Positions 32,601 through 43,600 of a stretch of 64,000 bases of DNA are shown one piece after another (the stretch's first letter is position 1; every line of letters starts with the position of its first letter). The notes below the pieces were generated by a model that was given only the letters and a program-made list of their open reading frames with translations, had not been told where the DNA came from and searched no databases. The stretch lies in NCBI GenBank assembly GCA_028095005.1, contig CM051459.1, positions 316,760,513-316,824,512 on the forward strand. Direction: 5' to 3'. The translations under genes and the position numbers were made by a program. Origin of the DNA: Rhynchospora pubera (Eukaryota > Streptophyta > Magnoliopsida > Poales > Cyperaceae).

Positions 32601-33073
32601 CATTGTTAATGGAAAATTACATACTCTAATTAAAATATAAGAAAAAAGTAAGGTTTCGACACCAACAACGATTAAAGATCCAAATGTTTAAGTATACTTC
32701 AGTATACGGATCAAACGCGTATGCTAGATTCGTTTCTTAAAATTTAAAATTCAAACAGTCGATCCAAACAGTTCAAGTTGTTCTCCATGTAAAAATATCC
32801 TTCAAGTCCAAATTTTTTATTTTTTCGAATTTTTTTGCTATATATTATGCTATTTTCAAATTGAAGGGTCAGAAATACTCCTTTACAACTTTTAAAATAG
32901 CATAATATATAGCAAAAAAAATTGAAAAAATATAAATTTTGGTTTCCTAAGAGATTTCAATATGGAGAATAATTTGAAAGGTTCGGATCGACTGTATGCA
33001 TTTTAGATTTTGAAAAACGACTCCAGAATACGGACTATCTGTATGCTGGAGTATACTTTAGTCAATCTCTCTC

Positions 33074-33117
<44 letters not shown>

Positions 33118-33155
33118 TAGATAGAGAGAGAGAATTTCTATTGTGAACCATGATT

Positions 33156-33203
<48 letters not shown>

Positions 33204-33348
33204 ATTTCAACAATTGTAAAATTTTGTTTTCTATGAGATTTTAATATATAGATTGGGTTGGTTAAATTAGATTGACAATTTGTGGAACCATCGACTAAAA
33301 CGGTCATAGTGCACGAAACCTTATGTGCATCATGGTTCACAATAGATT

Positions 33349-33428
<80 letters not shown>

Positions 33429-34427
33429 ATGTAGACTAAAATCAGTCATGACTGACGAATGAGACCATCAGCTACGATTAAATCTTGATTTTCGAGATTC
33501 TAGCAGTCGATCCGAGCCGTTCAATGTGTCATCCATCTTGAAATCTCGTTAGAGACCCACATTTTACATTTTTCTGAAATTATTTAGTATGTTTTTGGTA
33601 GTTTAAAATTCTTCATCTAAACAGTTATGGACCGTTCAATAACAACGATTTTTTAAAATCTCAAAAAAATAGTAAATAAAATTCAGAAAAATGTGATATT
33701 CGATCTCCGATATAAGATTTCAATATGTAGAACACATTGGACAGTTCGAATTAGCCATCTGAACCTCAAAAATTGAGATATAATCGCGGCTGATGGATTC
33801 ACCCGTCAGTCGTGGTTGATTTTAGTCCACCTCATATATCAATGCTATTATTTTGATTGAGACACAATCCTTTTGTTTGAGACATTGAGGATAAGTAAAG
33901 GAGTGATAATGATAGCTTATATTTGAGATTCTATGATCAAAAGGTACCGTCAAATTTAATGTCATCAAAAAGCACCGCAAATAAATTTGCAAAAAGGGCA
34001 TATGCAGGAAAAAATAATCAAAATTGACGATTGGTTCTACATGTGCATGTAGTGTCATGCCTACACTAATTTGATCATAGTAAATAAAATAAATGTCTAT
34101 ATAGATACACGTTTGTTCTGTAAATTATACTTTAAAATGTGTTTAAAAAAATACTTATAATTAAAAGAATTGAGAGATACCGAGAAAATCCACAATCAAT
34201 CTACCATCACAGAACCTATTGGAGGGTCGGCGGAAGAAAGTCATTCCATAAGGCAAGTTGTCAGTGTATGAAGACCATGAGCGCTTCTTAGCCAGCACAT
34301 TTGCGTTACCGGTGTCAGTGCAAGAATCACCGAAACTAAATATGGAGTTGAATTTATGAGATGGAGTTGGTTGAATTGGCTCCAGAAACAAAAGCAAGGA
34401 AAGGATGATAAGAGTCGTGCGCTTCAT
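29659..34427 (-). CDS. GDSL esterase/lipase, five exons, 379 aa
   Basis: Exons on the minus strand are 34181-34427, 31238-31456, 30978-31123, 30008-30287 and 29659-29906. All junctions are gt...ag and keep frame; the total is 1140 nt including the stop, normal for plant GDSL proteins. Residues 1-22 are a hydrophobic signal peptide, so the product is predicted to be secreted. Block I is FSFGDSCTDTGN (Ser35). The FGLPYLKPYLGKN stretch follows, block III is QGNDY (Asn174), and block V is NWDGLCFTEA. In SGNH hydrolases the catalytic dyad there is Asp-x-x-His, but residue 350 is Cys (TGC at 29749-29751). Without His it may be a pseudo-enzyme, or it may use another residue. Family members cleave acyl esters in cell-wall, cuticle or specialised metabolism. 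Introns hold several fold-back elements. Confidence 0.92.
30365..30890. mobile_element. Fold-back element in GDSL intron 3
   Basis: Left arm words (aaaccgtgctcaatgtg, catattgaaatatc, ggaccaaatttttttacaaa) recur inverted on the right (ttggtcaagatggagatttt, aatggaacagttcgaatcgg). It belongs to the core family described at 31505, 32692, 33430 and 62795. The centre holds a short tandem repeat. Ends are not sharp. Confidence 0.5.
30598..30668. repeat. 12-base tandem repeat (ttgctgaaaaa)
   Basis: About six tandem copies of ttgctgaaaaat / ttgctaaaaaat lie in the loop of the fold-back element. Confidence 0.85.
31505..31907. mobile_element. Fold-back element, GDSL intron 1 (ends gaatttagctacggtgagtc)
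   Basis: About 403 bp of near-perfect inverted repeat: left gaatttagctacggtgagtc, right inverted gagtttagctacggtgagtc. Arms contain gaccgatccaaaccgtcaaa, tgatctccctattgaaatctc and tttttcgaaatttttaagta. It lies in an (AT)n/(GA)n microsatellite. No protein is encoded. Confidence 0.85.
32080..32420. mobile_element. Degenerate fold-back element
   Basis: Arms with ctagaaactctccaatttat and ataaactctccaatttg (about 32201-32283) and weak inverted matches to the shared core (tctcattgaaatattg / gattttaatgcgaagaa). It is a decayed family member. Confidence 0.35.
32692..33062. mobile_element. Fold-back element, GDSL intron 1 (ends agtatact)
   Basis: Left arm: agtatacttcagtatacgga ... gtcgatccaaacagttcaag ... 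ttttttattttttcgaattt. Right arm, inverted: agtatactccagcatacaga ... gtcgatccgaacctttcaaa. The centre is tagcataatatatagc-rich. The core is the same as 31505 but the ends differ. Confidence 0.8.
33113..33350. mobile_element. Half-decayed fold-back element split by (AT)n
   Basis: Outer arms gaatttctattgtgaaccatg (33131) and, inverted, aaatctattgtgaaccatg (33330-33349). The interior ttttgttttctatgagattt/gattgggttggttaaattag matches the right arm of the element at 47692-48107. A second (AT)n-(GA)n tract splits the left arm. Confidence 0.6.
33346..33424. repeat. (AT)n microsatellite
   Basis: About 80 bases of uninterrupted AT/TA between two fold-back elements. Shorter tracts occur at 31906-31927, 33077-33112, 33155-33180 and 51236-51277. 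Confidence 0.95.
33430..33830. mobile_element. Fold-back element, GDSL intron 1 (ends gactaaaatca)
   Basis: Left tagactaaaatcagtcatgac, right inverted tggactaaaatcaaccacgac. Arms contain cagtcgatccgagccgttca, tcttgaaatctcg and catttttctgaaattattta. Core shared with the neighbouring elements, ends unrelated. Confidence 0.8.
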
Positions 34428-34565
34428 TTGTAGCAGTAGTGCGGATTAGATATGAACTTCAAAAGAATGGATATAAATTATGGGATCAACGATATAATGG
34501 AATGAGTAGAGACTCTATATTTAAAAACATTTTAATTTTAGCCGCGCTCACCGAACAAGAATGCT
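34428..34565 (-). other. 5' leader of the GDSL gene
   Basis: AT-rich leader between the TATA box and the start codon. No upstream frame of note. Confidence 0.4.
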
Positions 34566-34574
34566 CTATTTATA
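34566..34574 (-). promoter_or_regulatory. TATA box of the GDSL gene
   Basis: The minus strand reads CTATAAATAG about 140 bases upstream of the start codon. This is a near-perfect plant TATA box in the expected position and orientation. The 5' leader between them is AT-rich with no competing ATG that I could use. Confidence 0.6.
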
Positions 34575-34705
34575 GGATTAATAGAGTGGTCAATCGTTAA
34601 TGACAATTGTAATAAGAGAGAGAACCTATGGGTGTTTGAATAGGTCCATGAATTAACACAGGCTCAACGTGATAATATATTTGAATTATACAATTGTAAC
34701 CTTAT

Positions 34706-34803
34706 CACAATAAGATTTCATATTTTATTTTCATATTTCAATTTCAACATAATTCACAATAAGATTTCATATTTTATTTTCATATTTCAATTTCAACATA
34801 AGA
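34706..34803. repeat. 49-base tandem duplication
   Basis: Two adjacent, almost identical copies (34706-34754, 34755-34803) beginning cacaataagatttcat. They lie upstream of the GDSL promoter. Confidence 0.9.
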
Positions 34804-35009
34804 TTTCAACGTTACTAAGATCGCCTACAAAGAAATTAATAAAGCATAGCATCCTTTGATTTGTGATTTGTGATTGTATAAAGAAAGGCATGCAACGCAA
34901 CATTCAGATTTGAGATGGTGTTAACCAGTAGGGCAATGACAGATTGTCAGTGCAGCTCTTGAAAAATGACCAGAAATGACGGTCCTAAGGAGTCGAGACA
35001 AGTCTGGAA

Positions 35010-38000
35010 AATGTGACTAGGAGTTTCCAAGATGGTCTTATTGAAAAGCATCACTTTATTTATTTTCAAGAAATTAAGTGGGATTCGGCCACTGATGGCT
35101 TAGTTAGAGAAGCTTGTGGGTCCAAGTTAAAGAGTTTTCTTACTGATGATGCTGATAGAACTAAAGGAAGCATTCTAATTACTTGGGACCCAATCTTTGC
35201 TACCTACACTACAAGAGAGATGGTCTATTGCTAGATTTGCTAAAATTTTTAGATAGATTTTTTTTGTTAGTGTTGGACTTTGTTCTATTGCTAGATTTAA
35301 TTGATGCACTAAAGTCTAGCAATTTTTTAGCAAGACTTAATTTTCTATTAATAGGTACTAAAAAATCTAGCAATTTATTTTTGATAGACTTTTGAATCTT
35401 GCAATGTTTAATGTAGCAATTTTTTGCTACATTAATTTATGGTGTAGCAAAAAATTGCTACATTAAACATTGCAAGATTCAAAAGTCTATCAAAAATAAA
35501 TTGCTAGATTTTTTAGTATCTATTAATTGAAAATTAAGTCTTGCTAAAAAATTGCTAGACTTTGGTGCATCAATTAAATCTGGCAATAGAACAAAATCCA
35601 ACACTAATAAAAAAAGTCTATCTAAAAATTTTAACAAATCTAGCAATAGACCATCTCTCTTGTAGTGACTGCCTCTCTTACCACTAAGCATGTACTTTGG
35701 ACTTCTCTTTCAATAGAGATGGCTCTCCTTTCAAGCTCACCACTGTTTACATCTACTGACTCAGGGAGGTCATAGTTTCTTTTTTCTTTAAATCTCTTTG
35801 CTCCAGGTTTGAAAACTTTTGTCCTTAAATACCTGAATTTCATGACTTGGTACTGAATGCTTGGTTCTCTCTTGGTACAGCTAATACTCCTCAACTCTTT
35901 AATGATAAACTTTCTTTTCTCACTAAGGAAATTAGACTTTGGGCTAAGGGCAGAATTTCCAAAGTAAGGGAGCAGTCTTGTGTAATTAGGAATTTTCAGT
36001 TGAGATGTGATAGAGTAATGAAGGTTAGATCTTTGACTCTACTAAAAAAGTTACTCAAGTGCATGTTAAAGAGAAGATTTACAGAGATTGCTGCTACTGA
36101 AGAAGTTATTTGGAAGCAAAGGTCTTCTTTCAAATGGAGATTGGAAGGGAATCAAAATACTATTTTTTTTTTATGTCAAGGCTTCTAATTACAAAAGAAG
36201 AAACTACATTCAGACAATTCAAATAGACGGAGCTGCTGTTTCTGATAAAAAAGAACTAAGGGACTAGCTTTCTTTAACTTTTTTTGTAGTTTGATGGGCT
36301 CCACCTCCTCCAATGCTACAAATTTTGAATTGGATTGCCTTTACTCTACTCCTTCTGACACTGACTTCTCTTCTTTGATTGCTCCAATTTGAAAGAAGTG
36401 TGTGAAGTTATTTCTTCCTGGCCATCAAATAAATCTCCAGGTCCTGATGGCTTTATTGGTGATTTCTTCAAAGCTTTTTAACGAAGAATTAGCTCCTGTG
36501 ATCACTTCTACTCTCAATGTTGCCATGCATTCCTCCACTCTTCATCCTCAAAATTCTTTAATCGTTGCTCTCATACCTAAATCTGAGCATCATACTTCCA
36601 CATCTGATTTTAGGCCTATCAGCATCATTCATTCCTTGCAGAGAATCTTCTCCAAGATTTTAACTCTTAGATTGACTCCCTTCATCTCTTCCCTCATTTC
36701 TAACAATCAGACTGGTTTCATGCAAGGAAGGGCCATCTCAGAGAACTTTCTTTATGCTCAAGAGATCATACATCATTGCTCCAAAAACCAAAACTCCTCT
36801 TGCTATCTTTAAAGCTGATATACACAAAGCTTTTGACACCATTAGTTGGAGCTTCTTAGCTAGAGTTTTATCAGCTTTAGGGTTTCAGCAACCTTTCATC
36901 TCAATTGTTTTAGGTTGTGTTCTTCAAGGTGCTTCCAGAGTGTTGTCAATGGAATTGCTGGCAAACCAATAGTCTTGAGAAGAGGTGTGCGCCAAGGAGA
37001 TCCGCTTTCTTCTTATCTCTTCATACTAGCTTTTGATTTCCTCTCGAGATAGGTGGCAAAACTGAACTGTTTGGGTGTCATTCTTGTGCCCCTGTACAAT
37101 ATGTTTTCTTCCTTATTCCATGCTGATGATGCTATCTTTTTCTTCAAGCCAACTGTTCAACAAGCCACTTTCATTAAAATTATGTTTCAAGTTTTTGGCA
37201 GTTGTTCTGGGCTAAATTTAAACTCAGACAAATCAGACTTGCTAACACTTTTCTGCCAAGCTGATATTTCTCAATCCTTATCTACTATTCTGAACTGTAG
37301 AAATGCAACTTTTTCTCTAACCTATTTGGGTCTACCTCTCTCTGACAAGCCTCTGGTGAGAGCTGACTATCAACAACTGATCTCTAGATTTCAACTCAAA
37401 CTTCTAGGCTGGTCTTCATCTCTACTCTCTATTGCTGGTTATCAATACTTGTCTTTCTTCTTTGCCAACCTACTTCATGACCGTCTTCAAGCTTCCTGCT
37501 TGGTTGATCAAAAAGTTAGATTCTTTGAGAAGAATTTTCTCTGGCATGGGGACCATTCTGATAAAAGGAAATTTGTCATGATTTCCTGGAACTCTGTCAT
37601 CAAACCAAAAAGAGTTGGGGGACTTGGAGTTTTAGATCTGAAAACATTCAATGAGGCCTTGCTAGCTAAATGGTTATGGAAATGGTCATCTCCAATTTCT
37701 TCTCTTTGGAAATCTTTGGTCTCCACACTTCAATCTTCTTCTCTTTCTCTATATCCTTATAACAGTAAAATCTCTTCAAACCTCAAACTTTTAACACACT
37801 ACTTGGATGTAAGTTTGACTTTTCAACCTTCAGTGGGCAAATGCATTTTGTTCTGAAAGCACAACTAGACTTCACATATTCTACAATATTTTTTTCCTGA
37901 GCTCTTCTCTTTTGCTATTGATAAGTTCATCTCTATTCATCAGTTTAGAGTCAGCTTTAATGCCACAGCTCCTCTTTTTTCACCTCTGCTCTACACCTCA

Positions 38001-38760
38001 GTTATTGCTTTGGACCAACTCTCCTCTCTACTATTGCTAGTGACTCCTTTACTAAATGGCTTGCTAGATACTGAAACTGATGGGGTTCTTTGGAAGTTGG
38101 AGAATAATACATGACTTTACTCCACAAGCTCACTCTACAAACTCATTACCTGCCACCCTTGCCATTTTCACCTCTTTCATCTATTTGGAAGCTCAGGGTC
38201 CCACCAAGGTTCAAAATTTTTCTCTGGCTTATGTTTCAGAATAAAATTGCAACTTTGGACAATCTACAAAGGAGGGGTTGGAATTTACCAAATAGATGTG
38301 TTCTTTGTTGTCGTCAAAGTGAATCAGTTCATCATCTCTTCAATTCATGTCTCTTCTTCAAATCCTTAAGGGATATGTTGTTGAATTGTCAAGATGTGAG
38401 CATCAGATTTTTTTGATTCTGCAACTCCATTACTTCACACTGCCATTCTACAAAATTCTACAATATCAGGGACTTATTTGCAATTATGTTTTTTGTAACT
38501 TAGAGGGAGAGATGCTGCAGAATTTTCCGAGATATTGCCAAGCAACCCTCTGATCTTCTTGCAGAAGTCCTCTTGGAATGAAAGTTCTTTGCAAAATAAT
38601 CCTTCTTTCTCCTTTTCATGTATATCTTCCCTAGACCCCTTTGGTGTACCTTTTTAATTTCCTTTCTTTTTACTTTACTTTCCTTTCTTACTAAACTTTT
38701 TGTAAAAACTTTTATTATTAATTCAATTTAAGGAAGGGCCTTGACCCTTGTTTTTCTTCC
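35010..38760 (+). pseudogene. LINE ORF2 remnant (endonuclease-RT-zf-RVT)
   Basis: Read left to right: the C-terminal part of an AP-type endonuclease (YFQEIKWDS, 35013-35206); after the MITE, the linker (LWAKGRISKVREQ, FFLCQG, 35847-36188); RT from about 36402 with NKSPGPDGF, FRPISIIHSLQRIFSKIL, NQTGFMQGRAISENFL, KADIHKAFDTISW, RRGVRQGDPLSSYLFILAF and the catalytic HADD (normally YADD/FADD) near 37120; then KRVGGLGV and a zf-RVT block (RVPPRFKIFLWLMFQNK, RCVLCCRQSE, HHLFNSC) at 38190-38350. At least five frame changes and several stops make it dead. The 5' end is truncated within the endonuclease, as usual for LINEs. The 3' end merges into a T/A-rich tail near 38700-38760. Confidence 0.85.
35207..35667. 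mobile_element. Palindromic CACTA MITE inside the LINE
   Basis: 461 bp beginning CACTACAAGAGAGATGG and ending with its inverse complement. The two arms of about 220 bases match with only about ten mismatches, around a short loop near 35430-35450. A clear 3-bp TSD is not visible (cta left, act right). Any transcript through it would form a long hairpin. Confidence 0.88.
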
Positions 38761-38776
38761 AAAAAAAGGTGGTATT

Positions 38777-40896
38777 TGTCACGTCCCGCACCGACGGGTC
38801 GCGGGGCGCGAGCTTGAAACGGTATCTTCTGCATCCATCCGACGACCCGTCAACCTACGTCGCAACAGGAAAACAAACAGAGTCAGGTACAAACCTCAGT
38901 AACCGGTTATTTAACGACGCAGCTTCTCTACATTTAATTAATATAACAAAGTTCAACCAGATCAGATTAATCCACACAACAAATAATATATTTTACGGAG
39001 ATAATCGAATCCGGACAGTCAGTCAGTCAGTCACAGTGGTCCCTCCCCGATCTCAGGAGGATCAGGACCGGCCCCTCCCCGAACTCAGGAGGATCAGGGC
39101 TCAAAATTCATATTCAATTCCATATCCAATTCCAAACTCCGATATCCCGTAAAATATACCAATCACAATTCAGATAAACATATTCAATCAAAATCAAACG
39201 ATAAATCAAATCAATCAATCAACACGAAATTAAATATAGAGAAGTCCGGTTACCTGATTAAGCAATCCAGAATTCAATAGACAAATCCAATCGACTATCC
39301 TGACTGCGACGTAGACTCAGAATTCCAATTGGCCGACTCATCAAAACTCCAATCGATCGACTCATCAAATTTCAATTAACTTTTTGATATCATTTCTTAA
39401 GCAACTAACAAATGGCAAGGTACATAATTTGAAGTGTGGTGAAAGGTCATCGGAAATGGAAATGGAGTCACCTCCTATTCGATTTTCATTTTGGGTTTTG
39501 CTCTGTAGGAGATGGAATTAACGAGAGAGGGAGAAATGCATAAAAGGCAACATTGATATATGAAGATGACACGTGTCACCATGCAAGCAAGAGGTGTCAA
39601 AAATTTTTTTTATGTTTATTCGGTTCCACACAAGTACACGGTTCAACAATCAATATACAAATATTTATCGTGGTCAACATCAAGTCAAACTTTGACAGGT
39701 CAAAGTTTAGTCAACTGGTCAAAGTATGGTCAACTATAATAAAAATCGGTCGGTCGTCACATTCTCCCTTCCTTCAAAAGAATTTCGTCCGCGAAATTCA
39801 AACGGACGAAAACTAGTCAAGTTCAATCAAATAGAAACCAAATGATCAAATTCCAAATGAAATGAACAAGGACCCAAACACAGTCCGAGGAACGAATGCT
39901 CTGATACCATCTGTCACGTCCCGCACCGACGGGTCGCGGGGCGCGAGCTTGAAACGGTATCTTCTGCATCCATCCGACGACCCGTCAACCTACGTCGCAA
40001 CAGGAAAACAAACAGAGTCAGGTACAAACCTCAGTAACCGGTTATTTAACGACGCAGCTTCTCTACATTTAATTAATATAACAAAGTTCAACCAGATCAG
40101 ATTAATCCACACAACAAATAATATATTTTACGGAGATAATCGAATCCGGACAGTCAGTCAGTCAGTCACAGTGGTCCCTCCCCGATCTCAGGAGGATCAG
40201 GACCGGCCCCTCCCCGAACTCAGGAGGATCAGGGCTCAAAATTCATATTCAATTCCATATCCAATTCCAAACTCCGATATCCCGTAAAATATACCAATCA
40301 CAATTCAGATAAACATATTCAATCAAAATCAAACGATAAATCAAATCAATCAATCAACACGAAATTAAATATAGAGAAGTCCGGTTACCTGATTAAGCAA
40401 TCCAGAATTCAATAGACAAATCCAATCGACTATCCTGACTGCGACGTAGACTCAGAATTCCAATTGGCCGACTCATCAAAACTCCAATCGATCGACTCAT
40501 CAAATTTCAATTAACTTTTTGATATCATTTCTTAAGCAACTAACAAATGGCAAGGTACATAATTTGAAGTGTGGTGAAAGGTCATCGGAAATGGAAATGG
40601 AGTCACCTCCTATTCGATTTTCATTTTGGGTTTTGCTCTGTAGGAGATGGAATTAACGAGAGAGGGAGAAATGCATAAAAGGCAACATTGATATATGAAG
40701 ATGACACGTGTCACCATGCAAGCAAGAGGTGTCAAAAATTTTTTTTATGTTTATTCGGTTCCACACAAGTACACGGTTCAACAATCAATATACAAATATT
40801 TATCGTGGTCAACATCAAGTCAAACTTTGACTGGTCAAAGTTTAGTCAACTGGTCAAAGTATGGTCAACTATAATAAAAATCGGTCGGTCGTCACA
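38777..40896 (-). mobile_element. LTR element with 150-bp interior, TSD GTATT
   Basis: LTRs 38777-39761 and 39912-40896, 985 bp each, TG...CA, differing at one position that I noticed (A39697/T40832). GTATT is duplicated at 38772-38776 and 40897-40901. The interior (39762-39911) holds only a primer-binding site (39898-39909, TGGTATCAGAGC on the minus strand, a perfect 12-base match to initiator Met tRNA) and a polypurine tract (39762-39775, GAAGGAAGGGAGAA). No coding capacity. It sits in the LINE tail and looks recent. It fits neither TRIM (short LTRs) nor LARD (long interior) exactly. Confidence 0.93.
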
Positions 40897-40901
40897 GTAT
40901 T

Positions 40902-42381
40902 ACTGTTGACCACTAAAATTTTTCAAAAGATGCTCAAATCGATGGAAATGCGACAAAATGACACAACGTTCATAAAATTATTAAAAATATTTCAATGGTC
41001 TAAAAAAAATTTAGCATTATTGAATTCTTTGTAATTTTCTGAGCATATCCATGAAATTTTATGCAAAAATGATTTTGGGAACATCTTCAAATAATTAAAA
41101 CAAGAAATCATTTATTGCTGAAATTCGATAAATGGACCTGTCCATTTTCTAAAGTAATGGAGAGGAAACAAATTCGGAAATGGCTGAAGCAGCGTGAAGA
41201 AGAGGCTCTTGGGCTGTGCATTTTAATTTGAAAAGAAGGGGGTTATGATAACTATCTCCAGAACCGCCTCTACCAAGTCTGGAGGCTTTTAAATACCCCA
41301 GAAGTTGCATCTCAAAAAAAAAAAAAGGAGAGAGAGAAAAAAAGGTGTGGTTGTTTATTTTTACAAAAAAAAGAGAGAAAATTCTGTAAAATAAAAAAAA
41401 TAGAGAGAAGGCTTAAAGAGATTGTAAGAAAGGTATATCAAGGTTTGTAATTTGTTTTATTGAAAGCAATTGCAATTGTGTTGTTAATTCATTGTCCTTT
41501 CTTTTTATTGTTTTATCGATTTGAAATATTTTCTTCTTTCTTTCTTGTGAATAAAATCTGAAATTAAGCATGAAAATTTGATGATCAAAATAATTTCAGT
41601 TTTATTACCGTGTTTAAACTGTTCATAATAGTTTAAATATGGTAAAACATGTTATTAAAAGTGATAATTAATTAGTTGTTTGGTTATTACCATGTTTGGA
41701 CTGCGCTAAGCACGGGAAGAACATGTGTAATGGTTCAAAATCTGTTCAATGGATCCTTAGCCCAGCTTTGGTCGTCCTTGATCAGATCAATAACTCAATT
41801 ACAAAGAAAACTAGAAAGAAATGCTGCCAAAATTATACCAGAATTTGATCGGACACAAAAATATTATTTTCTCTAAAATGGTTGAAGAAAATTGATTGAA
41901 AATTGTACTGAAGATAAAGCAAGTTGAAACACACATTCTGTAAAAAAATTCAAGACAAAAGGATGGAAAGATTAATTTTTATGAATTTTGAAAAACTAAC
42001 AAAAAGATGAAAATTCCAGTAACCATCTCAGAAAACTTTCATAAAATTAAAATTCAAAACCGCAACCAAAAGGATGTTTAAAAATTATACAAAAATTAAA
42101 TCAAGTCCCTCTGAATGTCTATTTTCAAATCTGAAAATCCTCTCTGAGTCTTTTTTCAAATGATTCTGGTTTCATAATTTTTGGTGAAACAGAGAGACTC
42201 TTTTCTAATTTTGAACTGATTAGTGGTCTGGTGGGTCCTGTCCAGAAAATTTATAAATTGTCCAAATGTCAAAATGTATTAAAATTCACAGAAAATTCGA
42301 AAACCTCAAATGAAATGTCTAAAAGCTCAGAAAATTCTAAAGATTTCAGTTTCACTGATCATTTAATGTCAAAATCATCTA
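40902..42381. other. No gene recognised; LTR-like DNA
   Basis: A TATA-like cttttaaatacccc near 41287-41300, followed by A- and GA-rich leader-like sequence, suggests the promoter part of an old plus-strand LTR. No protein family is recognised in the short frames. Confidence 0.35.
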
Positions 42382-42612
42382 GGGTGTGTTTAGATACAAC
42401 GGAATAAGCCGTGAATAGGATATAAGAATAAGGAATTTCGATTTGCGTGCTTATCCTTATTCCTTATTCTTATACTATGGTTTTGTTAGTATAGGAATAA
42501 GGGCCCAAATTTCTTATTCTTATGCCGTTTGTTTTGCACAAGAATAAGAATAAGCACGCAAATCAAAATTTCTTATTCCTATTCCCTATTCCCGGCCTAT
42601 CCAAACACACCC
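42382..42612. mobile_element. Tourist-like MITE, TSD CTA
   Basis: 231 bp, ends GGGTGTGTTTAGATAC and, inverted, GGGTGTGTTTGGATAG. CTA is duplicated at 42379-42381 and 42613-42615. A second inner palindrome (aagaataagg/ccttattctt with gcgtgcttat/ataagcacgc) fills the middle. Confidence 0.85.
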
Positions 42613-43600
42613 CTAAAGATTGGCCAAATCCGACTTTGATCATTTTCATCATAATGCATCTTGTGAAATTCAAATTAAATTGAAATTTATTTAGAAATTC
42701 TAAGAGTCCACAAGATCAAAATGAAATTGTGCGGCTTCAATGTTTGAAATTTATGGTAAAATTCTGATTTGAGTTATTAACTCAAATTGACACAAATACA
42801 AAGCAAACCAAATTAAATTTCGATTTGAGTATAAGTTGACTCAAATTGTGTCAAATCCAAATCAAAACTAACTTGAATATCAAATACACTCAAGTTATTT
42901 AGAATTTAGTTTGAGGCTCCAAATCGTCTCGAACTAACATAATTTGAATCCAAATTGATTCAAATTAACAAAAATGAAATCAAATTATAATTTGAGTTCA
43001 AATTAACTCAAGTTATACCTAGAACAAGTGCCAAATAAAATCAGAAGCGGTATAACTGGACCAAAACCCCAGTTTGATCATAAGTTTCCCTCGTCACCTG
43101 AATCAGCGGCCCGCTTTGTATTCAACGTGCAAGTTGCAAAGTTATTGTGCCTGAGTGACCAGTGCGGTTATACTCTTGATCCTAACTTTGCGAACTCTTT
43201 GTTTCTGAGTCAACAATATGCTCTGTACTTAGAACCTGATACTTCATAGGATTCGAGAATAAATAACTCAAATCCTAAATCAATGTCAAAAATGAGAACA
43301 AATATCTCAACTCCAAAATAAAACGGTAATTGATCGACTAATGGACTGCTTGGTAAATTACCATTATGGTTCAAGTTGGGTTTAAAATTTAAAATCTTAA
43401 CTTACCATAAAAATCTCATAAACAAATTTCACATGCTTAATCACCCAACAAGTTGCATTTCACAACTCTTTTAGCCTAGACATATAATTCTTTGAATCCT
43501 TTAATCAGAGGTTCTCGTGGTCATTCCCGATGTAATAAACAGCAGGGGGCTTGTGCCAAAGTAGTGTGACCAAATTTAACATCTCAAACAACAAAAAAAA
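42613..43600. repeat. TTTGAGT/ACTCAAA-rich DNA, no gene
   Basis: Between about 42770 and 43020 the words actcaaatt, aatttgagt and close variants occur roughly fifteen times in both orientations. The remainder is AT-rich without a gene that I can identify. Confidence 0.5.

Noticed and set aside
35183..35894. Mirror-image frames sharing LLDLLKFLDRFFLL-like protein on both strands
   Set aside because: The similarity comes from the palindromic MITE arms, not from a gene family.
38748..40287. Two identical 130-141-codon frames (VTSRTDGSRGASLKR...)
   Set aside because: They are open by chance within the two copies of the LTR and have no known domain.
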